Part shown: positions 58,638-64,000 of the stretch, in pieces
Layout: each line of letters starts with the position of its first letter
Position numbering within the stretch: position 1 is the first letter of the stretch
NCBI RefSeq assembly: GCF_011759705.1
Contig: NZ_JAAOZF010000001.1
Coordinates: 803,152 to 867,151 of the forward strand
Length of the DNA stretch: 64,000 nucleotides
Reading direction: 5' to 3'
Source: Microbacterium ulmi
GTDB lineage: Bacteria; Actinomycetota; Actinomycetes; Actinomycetales; Microbacteriaceae
Notes under the pieces: model-generated
Databases searched by the model: none
Told to the model about the DNA's origin: nothing
What the model saw: only the letters and a program-made list of their open reading frames with translations
Position numbers and translations under genes: made by a program

Positions 58638-59555
58638 CTACAGCTGCCGGAGCACCGCCGCGACCCCGCCGGCCTCGACCGAGCCGGTCGTCTCGCCCGC
58701 GGCATCCCTGACCTCCTGCGGCCCCTGCGCCATCGCGACGGCGCGCCCGCCGTTCTCGCGCGCCCAGCGCAGCATGCCGACGTCGTTGCGTCCGTCGCCG
58801 ATCACGAGGACGTGCGCGGGATCGACCCCGAGCCATCCACGGACGCGGTCGAGCGCCGTCGACTTGTCCACGCCGTACGGCGCGATGTCGAGCCATGCGC
58901 TCCACCCGATCGCGTAGGAGACCTGGTTGAGGCCGATGCGCGACACGATGTCGGAGAACTCGCGCTCCGACTCCCCCGGCGAGACGACGACGACGCGGCA
59001 CACGGGCTGGGCCGACAGCTCGGCGAACGGCACCTGCGCGGCCTGCGAGAGGTTCCAGTCGTGCATCGGCTCGGTGTACAGGCGCCGCCCGTCGGCGAGC
59101 TCGACCATGTAGTGCGCGTGCGGCAGCTCGTCGTGCAGGAGCGTCAGCACCTCGGTGGGGTCGAACGTCTCGATGTGGAAGCGCTCATACCTCGTCTCCT
59201 CGGCGAAGTCACCCTCCGCGCGCTTCATGACGACGGCCCCGTTCGAGCACACGACGTACTCGGGCGCGATCTCGAGCACACGCAGGATGCCGCGCGTGCC
59301 CTCCCACGAGCGCCCCGTCGCGAGCATGACCTCGTGGCCCGCACGGTGCGCGTGCTCGACGGCCTCCACGACCCCGGGGCTCAGCGACTCGTCCTCGAGG
59401 AGGATCGTGCCGTCGATGTCGAGGGCGATGAGCAGGCGCTCGGTGGCGACATCCGGGTTCTCGGTGTCTTCCGCGATCTCCTCGACGAGCTTCGCGGCCT
59501 TCTTCGGCTTGACGACCTTGATGGTCCCGGTGGGGGGCAGGTGCGCTTCACTCAT
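58638..59555 (-). CDS. HAD-family hydrolase (Cof type)
   Basis: 305-residue HAD phosphatase with a C2-type cap: motif I LDIDGTILL near residue 45, motif II CSNGA-like LATGRSW/VCSNGAVV, motif III K in DKSTALD, motif IV GDGRNDVGML. A charged N-terminal extension of about 40 residues precedes motif I. Cof-type HADs dephosphorylate sugar phosphates, FMN or pyridoxal phosphate. The gene starts 57 bases after the serS stop and may be co-transcribed. Confidence 0.92.
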   Translation of the reverse strand: MSEAHLPPTGTIKVVKPKKAAKLVEEIAEDTENPDVATERLLIALDIDGTILLEDESLSPGVVEAVEHAHRAGHEVMLATGRSWEGTRGILRVLEIAPEYVVCSNGAVVMKRAEGDFAEETRYERFHIETFDPTEVLTLLHDELPHAHYMVELADGRRLYTEPMHDWNLSQAAQVPFAELSAQPVCRVVVVSPGESEREFSDIVSRIGLNQVSYAIGWSAWLDIAPYGVDKSTALDRVRGWLGVDPAHVLVIGDGRNDVGMLRWARENGGRAVAMAQGPQEVRDAAGETTGSVEAGGVAAVLRQL

Positions 59556-59612
59556 CGGATCGCCCCTTCGGGCGATCGGCGCGCTGACGCGCGCGGGACG
59601 CGGGACGCGTGC

Positions 59613-60878
59613 TCACGCGACCGGCTCCAGGACCTCGAGTCCGCCCAGGTATGGGCGCAGCACCTCGGGGACGGCGACCGAGCCGTCGGCGCGCTGATGC
59701 GTCTCGAGGAGCGCCACGATCCAGCGGGTGGTCGCGAGCGTGCCGTTGAGGGTCGCGACGTGCTGCGTCCTGCCGCCGTCGGGGCGGTGGCGGATGTCGA
59801 GCCGCCGCGCCTGGTACGTCGTGCAGTTCGAGGTCGAGGTGAGCTCGCGATAGGCGTCCTGCGTGGGGACCCACGCCTCCACGTCGTACTTGCGCGCGGC
59901 GCTCGATCCGAGGTCTCCCGCCGCGACGTCGATGACGCGGTAGCTGAGGCCGAGGTCCTGCAGCATGCCCTCCTGCAGCGCGACGAGCCGCAGGTGCTCG
60001 GCCTCGGCATCCTCCGGTGTCGTGTACACGAACATCTCGAGCTTGTTGAACTGGTGCACGCGGATGATGCCGCGCGTGTCCTTGCCGTACGAGCCGGCCT
60101 CGCGCCGGTAGCACGTCGACCAGCCCGCGTAGCGCTTCGCGCCGCGCGAGAGGTCGAGGATCTCGCCCATGTGGTAGCCCGCGAGGGGGACCTCGCTCGT
60201 GCCGACGAGGTACAGGTCGTCCTCTTCGAGCCGGTACACCTCGTCGGAGTGCTGACCGAGGAAGCCCGTGCCGCGCATGACCTCGGGGCGGACGAGAGTC
60301 GGCGGGATCATCGGGATGAACCCGGCGTCGAGGGCGCGCTGCAGCGCGAGCGACATGATCGCGTACTCGAGGCGGGCCCCGACGCCCGTGAGGAAGTAGA
60401 AGCGGCTGCCCGAGACCTTCGTGCCGCGCTCCATGTCGATCGCGCCGAGCCTCTCGCCGAGCGCGAGGTGGTCGAGGGGCTCGAAGTCGAACTGCGCGGG
60501 CTGCCCGTGCGTGCGGAGCGTGACGAAGTCCTCCTCGCCGCCCGCGGGCACGCCGTCGATCACGATGTTCTCGAGCCGGGCGAAGGCCGCGTCCGCAGCC
60601 TCCTCGGCGGCCGTGACCGCCCGCTGCGCCTCCTTGACGCGCTCGCTCAGATCTTTCGCCTCGGCCACGAGCGCGGCCTTCTCGTCCTTCGGCGCCTGTG
60701 CGACCCGCCTGCCGTGCGCGTTCTGTGCCGCGCGCAGCTCTTCGAACGCCGTGATGGCGGCCCGGCGCACGCGATCGGCGTGGAGCGCGGCATCGACGGT
60801 CACGGGCGACTCCCCGCGCTTCTCCTGGGAACGCCTGACCAGCTCGGGATTGTCGCGAAGAAGCGCGGGATCGATCAC
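59613..60878 (-). CDS. serS: Seryl-tRNA synthetase
   Basis: 421-residue class II synthetase (EC 6.1.1.11). The N-terminal coiled-coil arm is at about 30-100 ([25 protein letters not shown]). Motif 2 is [21 protein letters not shown] and motif 3 is [17 protein letters not shown]. The start [22 protein letters not shown] is typical. Its substrates, two tRNA-Ser genes, lie 2.4 and 5.3 kb away on the same strand. Confidence 0.97.
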   Translation of the reverse strand: MIDPALLRDNPELVRRSQEKRGESPVTVDAALHADRVRRAAITAFEELRAAQNAHGRRVAQAPKDEKAALVAEAKDLSERVKEAQRAVTAAEEAADAAFARLENIVIDGVPAGGEEDFVTLRTHGQPAQFDFEPLDHLALGERLGAIDMERGTKVSGSRFYFLTGVGARLEYAIMSLALQRALDAGFIPMIPPTLVRPEVMRGTGFLGQHSDEVYRLEEDDLYLVGTSEVPLAGYHMGEILDLSRGAKRYAGWSTCYRREAGSYGKDTRGIIRVHQFNKLEMFVYTTPEDAEAEHLRLVALQEGMLQDLGLSYRVIDVAAGDLGSSAARKYDVEAWVPTQDAYRELTSTSNCTTYQARRLDIRHRPDGGRTQHVATLNGTLATTRWIVALLETHQRADGSVAVPEVLRPYLGGLEVLEPVA

Positions 60879-60995
60879 CCGCCCAGTCTAGACGCGGGCT
60901 CCCGGCCGTCGCCCCGAGCGCACCCCGACGCCGGAGCGTCCGGCCGATCCGCGGGGCTCCGGCCCGCCCGCGCACGGGAACGCTATCGTGGCACC

Positions 60996-61988
60996 ATGAT
61001 CCAGGCCGCCCACCCGCGTGCGGCGCTCGTCTACAACCCGACCAAGGTCGACGCGAAGGCGCTTCGCGCGAGCGTCTCGGCGCAGTCGAAGACCGCGGGG
61101 TGGCGGCGTCCGCTCTTCTTCGAGACGACGGTCGACGACCTCGGCGGCGACGCGGCGGGAAGGGCCCTCGACGAAGGCGCGAACGCCGTGCTCGTCGCGG
61201 GCGGCGACGGCACGGTGCGGGCCGTGTCCCAGACCATGGCGGGCTCGGGCGTGCCCCTCGCGATCGTTCCGAGCGGAACGGGAAACCTCCTCGCCCGCAA
61301 CATCAAGCTCCCGCTCAACGATCGCGAGACCATGATCGCGGCGGCGTTCGCGGGCGACCGGCTCGCGATCGACGTCGGGTGGGCGACCCTCACGCGACCG
61401 GGCGGCGAGACCGAGAGGCATGCGTTCGTCGTGATGGGCGGACTGGGCCTGGATGCCGCGATGATCGCCAACACGAACCCGCAGCTGAAGAAGACCGTCG
61501 GGTGGGTGGCCTACGTCGACGGCGCAGCCCGATCGCTGCCGATGGCGAAGCCGTTCCGGGTGATGTACCAGGTGGAGGGGCACCGGCTGCACACCGCGCG
61601 CGTGCAGAGCGTGCTGTTCGCGAACTGCGGCTCGCTCCCGGCCGGGCTCGAGCTCATCCCCGAGGCCTCCGTCGCCGACGGCGCGATGGACATCGTCGTC
61701 TTCCAGCCGAAGGGCCCGTTCGGCTGGATGTTCGTGTGGCGGCGGGTGGCATGGGACAACAGCGTGCTGCGCCGGTTCCGCACGGGGCGCCGGATCCTCG
61801 CGCTGCGCACGAGGGACAGCTCGGTCCGCTACAGCAAGGGGCCGCATCTCGAGCTCGCCGCGACGGACGCCAAGCCCGTGCAGCTGGACGGCGACGAGTT
61901 CGGCGAGGCCGTCAAGGTCGACGCGCGCATCGCGGCAGGCGACCTCCTGCTCGCGATCCCGAAGGGGCACGAGGTCCCGGGGCTCTGA
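60996..61988 (+). CDS. Diacylglycerol-kinase-family lipid kinase
   Basis: 330 residues of the DAGK catalytic family. The ATP site is VAGGDGTVRAVSQTMAG; VPSGTGNLLARN follows, and the C-terminal beta-rich half has FGEAVKVDAR. It phosphorylates diacylglycerol or a related lipid such as sphingosine at the membrane face. The ATG at 60996 is leaderless: TATCGT lies 6 bases upstream. Divergent from serS. Confidence 0.93.
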   Translation: MIQAAHPRAALVYNPTKVDAKALRASVSAQSKTAGWRRPLFFETTVDDLGGDAAGRALDEGANAVLVAGGDGTVRAVSQTMAGSGVPLAIVPSGTGNLLARNIKLPLNDRETMIAAAFAGDRLAIDVGWATLTRPGGETERHAFVVMGGLGLDAAMIANTNPQLKKTVGWVAYVDGAARSLPMAKPFRVMYQVEGHRLHTARVQSVLFANCGSLPAGLELIPEASVADGAMDIVVFQPKGPFGWMFVWRRVAWDNSVLRRFRTGRRILALRTRDSSVRYSKGPHLELAATDAKPVQLDGDEFGEAVKVDARIAAGDLLLAIPKGHEVPGL

Positions 61989-62003
61989 CGGCGCACCGAC
62001 GCC

Positions 62004-62062
62004 GCACGGCGGCATCCACGCACCGGCCCCGGACGCACGGCGGCATCCACGCACCGGCCCCG
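62004..62062. repeat. 28-bp perfect tandem repeat after the lipid-kinase gene
   Basis: The 28-base unit starting GCACGGCGGCATCCACGCAC occurs at 62004-62031 and 62035-62062 with a 3-base spacer; a third partial GCGCGGCGGCCAC copy follows. It lies between convergent genes. Confidence 0.85.
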
Positions 62063-62084
62063 ACGCCGCGCGGCGGCCACGGCA

Positions 62085-63065
62085 CTATCCCTTGACGGCG
62101 CCCCCCAGCCCCGCCGAGCGCAGGAACACACTCTGGAAGACCAGGAACATCGCGATCGGGATGAGGGTCGCGATCGCGAGCGCCGCGAGGAAGACGTCGA
62201 GCTCGGTCTGGCTCTGCACGGCGGGGAGCCGCACCGACAGCGGCTGCACGGCGGGGTCGCGCAGCACGAGGCTCGGCCACAGGTAGTCCTTCCAGGCCGC
62301 GATGATCGCGAACACCGAGACCACTCCGAGGATGGGCTTGGACATCGGCAGCACGACCGACCAGAACAGGCGGAACGGCCCTGCGCCATCCGTCTTCGCC
62401 GCCTCGAAGATCTCACGCGGCAGATTGTCGAAGAAGCGCTTCACCAGGAGGATGTTGAACGCGTTCGCCGCCATCGGCAGCCACACCGCGAGGTAGTTGT
62501 TGAGCAGCGACGGCACGCCGAACGGCGGTCGCACGATCGTGAGATACAGCGGCACGAGTAGGACGATGCCCGGGATGAACAGCGTCGCGAGCACGAGCCC
62601 GTTGAAGATCGGCGCGTACTTCGGCCGCAGCACCGAGAGCGCGTAGCCCGCCGTCGTCGCGACGAACAGCTGCGCGAACCATGCGCCGGCCGCGAGCACG
62701 ATCGTGTTGAAGAAGAACTGGTCGATGTGGATGTCGTTCCACGCCGCCGACAGGTTGGCCCAGTCGATGCCGTTGGGCCAGAGGGCGAACGGCTGCTGGA
62801 GCGTGTCCTGCGTCGGCGTGACGGCCGCCTTCGCGAGCCAGAGGATGGGCCCGAGGCCCGCGATCACGAGCGTCGTGACGAGGAAGACGTGGGTCAGCGC
62901 CATCCCGAATCGCGTGCCCCGGCGCCGGCGCTCCGACTCCGAGACGATCGTCCGCTCGGCGAGGTCGTCGATCGAGTCGCGCTTGCGTCCCCCCGAGGGA
63001 TTGCGGCGTGCGAGGAAGCCGCGCATGCCCTCTTTGCGCTGCGCGGCGTTGAGGGAGGCGGTCAC
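62085..63065 (-). CDS. Sugar ABC transporter permease (MalG-like)
   Basis: 326 residues. A polar N-terminus of about 55 residues is followed by six helices. The EAA motif is EAAKTDGAGPFRLFWSVVLPMSKP and the family pattern FVATTAGYALSVLRPK is present. The GTG at 63065 overlaps the stop of the partner permease (GTGA). It belongs to the CUT1 carbohydrate importers; the ATPase is not in view and is usually a shared MsiK-type protein in actinobacteria. Confidence 0.92.
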   Translation of the reverse strand: MTASLNAAQRKEGMRGFLARRNPSGGRKRDSIDDLAERTIVSESERRRRGTRFGMALTHVFLVTTLVIAGLGPILWLAKAAVTPTQDTLQQPFALWPNGIDWANLSAAWNDIHIDQFFFNTIVLAAGAWFAQLFVATTAGYALSVLRPKYAPIFNGLVLATLFIPGIVLLVPLYLTIVRPPFGVPSLLNNYLAVWLPMAANAFNILLVKRFFDNLPREIFEAAKTDGAGPFRLFWSVVLPMSKPILGVVSVFAIIAAWKDYLWPSLVLRDPAVQPLSVRLPAVQSQTELDVFLAALAIATLIPIAMFLVFQSVFLRSAGLGGAVKG

Positions 63066-64000
63066 GTCGTGCTCCAGTGGTTGGTCAGCTTGAAGTACAG
63101 CCACGACAGGACGGCGAGCACGATCGCCAGCAGCACCGAGACGGCCGTCGCCTCGCCGTAGTCGCCGCCCAGGCTGTTGCGGAACGCCTTGTCGTAGATG
63201 TACAGGAGGATGGTCCGGGTCGCGCCGACGGGGCCGCCGCCCGTCAGCAGGAACGGCTCGAGGAAGATCTGCGCCGTCGCGATGACCTGCAGGATCAGCA
63301 TGATGAAGAGGATGCCGCGCAGCTGCGGGATCGTGACGTGCCACACCTTGCGCCAGATGCCCGCCCCGTCGACCTCCGCCGCGTCGTACAGCTCGGGCGG
63401 GACGCTGAGCAGCGCCGCGAGATAGATGATGATCGACCCGCCCGCCGCGGCCCACGTCGCCTGCAGCACGAGCGACGGCATCGCCTGCACGACCGACTGG
63501 ATCCACGGCTGGGGCGGGATGCCGAACCACGACAGCACGGTGTTGAAGACGCCGTTGGGGTCGGCGGCGTAGAAGAACCTCCACAGCAGCACGGCGACCA
63601 CCGGCGGGATCACGACGGGAAGGTAGGCGAGAGCCGAGTAGAGGCCCTTGCCGCGCTTGACCTCGCTCATGAGCACGGCCATGAACAGCGGCAGCGGGAA
63701 CCCGAACACGAGCGCGAGCACGGCGAAGTACAGGGTGTTGATCACCGCGCGGCCGAGCTGCGGATCGGTCAGGACCGTGAGGTAGTTGTCGATGCCGACC
63801 CACTCCGACACGATCAGGTTCGTCTTCTGCAGGCTCATGACGATCGACTGCACGATCGGCGACCACGAGAAGAAGAAGAAGACGAAGATCATCGGCACGA
63901 GGAACAGCAGGTTCCACAGTCCCCCACCGCGATACCACGTGACGGGAGACCGCCGGCGCTTTCGTCTCTGCGGGGCGCCTGGGGGCGGAGCGGATGCCGG
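63062..64000 (-). CDS. Sugar ABC transporter permease (MalF-like), 5' partial
   Basis: The frame is open to the window edge, so the true start lies beyond base 64000. The visible part begins with a Pro- and Arg-rich region, then WNLLFLVPMIFVFFFFSWSP as the first helix. Further helices follow, with the EAA motif YDAAEVDGAGIWRKVWHVTIPQLRG. At least 312 residues are present. It pairs with the MalG-like permease. The upstream gene should be a sugar-binding lipoprotein; it is out of view. Confidence 0.92.
   Translation of the reverse strand, partial: PASAPPPGAPQRRKRRRSPVTWYRGGGLWNLLFLVPMIFVFFFFSWSPIVQSIVMSLQKTNLIVSEWVGIDNYLTVLTDPQLGRAVINTLYFAVLALVFGFPLPLFMAVLMSEVKRGKGLYSALAYLPVVIPPVVAVLLWRFFYAADPNGVFNTVLSWFGIPPQPWIQSVVQAMPSLVLQATWAAAGGSIIIYLAALLSVPPELYDAAEVDGAGIWRKVWHVTIPQLRGILFIMLILQVIATAQIFLEPFLLTGGGPVGATRTILLYIYDKAFRNSLGGDYGEATAVSVLLAIVLAVLSWLYFKLTNHWSTT

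Noticed and set aside
58812..60995. Long + strand frame opposite serS and the HAD gene
   Set aside because: It is the antisense shadow of serS and the HAD gene; only the lipid kinase from 60996 is real.
62004..62062. Possible CRISPR array
   Set aside because: Only two copies, and the 3-base spacer is too short; no cas genes in the window.

Overview
The window is high-GC actinobacterial DNA. Codon use is GC-rich, several genes look leaderless (TANNNT, six or seven bases, then ATG/GTG), and there are LytR-CpsA-Psr (LCP) proteins, ECF41-type sigma factors and a DUF916/WxL-like surface pair. This fits the family Microbacteriaceae, possibly Microbacterium; that placement is an inference from gene content, not from a marker comparison. 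The window opens inside a MacB-like ABC ATPase gene and ends inside a sugar ABC permease gene.

Layout. (1) 1-1.8 kb: MacB-like ABC exporter. (2) 1.9-8.5 kb: a divergent catabolic module. Leftward lies an amino-acid ABC importer plus a phosphotriesterase-like metallohydrolase. Rightward lie tetR-kdd-kal-kce, three consecutive enzymes of the lysine (3,5-diaminohexanoate) degradation route, without the aminomutases. A GATC-repeat operator sits inside one promoter and next to the other. (3) 8.6-16.5 kb: aldo/keto reductase, three alpha/beta hydrolases, two ECF41 sigma factors, an OhrR-like regulator, a free-standing copy of the ECF41 C-terminal domain and an SDR enzyme. Three promoters of the form GTCACA-N16-NGTC probably make this an ECF41 regulon. 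(4) 16.6-23.2 kb: a small membrane protein, a DUF4062-STAND ATPase-TPR protein, a UPF0126 membrane protein and two regulator/effector pairs with visible operators. (5) 23.3-28.1 kb: a secreted glycerophosphodiesterase with a WxL-like tail and its DUF916 partner, with a GntR regulator coded between them. (6) 28.3-47.1 kb: a large catabolic locus around a GntR/FCD regulator. The leftward operon of 13 genes carries a LIV-type importer, CoA-transferase, thiolase with its DUF35 partner, three fumarylacetoacetate-hydrolase-fold enzymes, an extradiol dioxygenase and a flavin monooxygenase. The rightward operon carries a second dioxygenase, a second flavin monooxygenase and an alpha/beta-fold protein lacking the usual triad. 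Together they suggest uptake and ring cleavage of an aromatic compound followed by CoA-dependent chain cleavage. (7) 47.2-55.1 kb: an accessory patchwork of small regulator/effector units (MarR, TetR, DHFR-fold reductases, MFS pump, GNAT) and a decayed response regulator. (8) 55.5-64 kb: conserved backbone with tRNA-Ser(GCU), two LCP proteins, tRNA-Ser(UGA), a HAD phosphatase, serS, a diacylglycerol-kinase-like protein and a sugar ABC importer.

Most genes are packed in operons with 4-bp ATGA/GTGA overlaps. Convergent gene pairs are separated by GC-rich hairpins. No CRISPR array, insertion sequence or phage module was seen.
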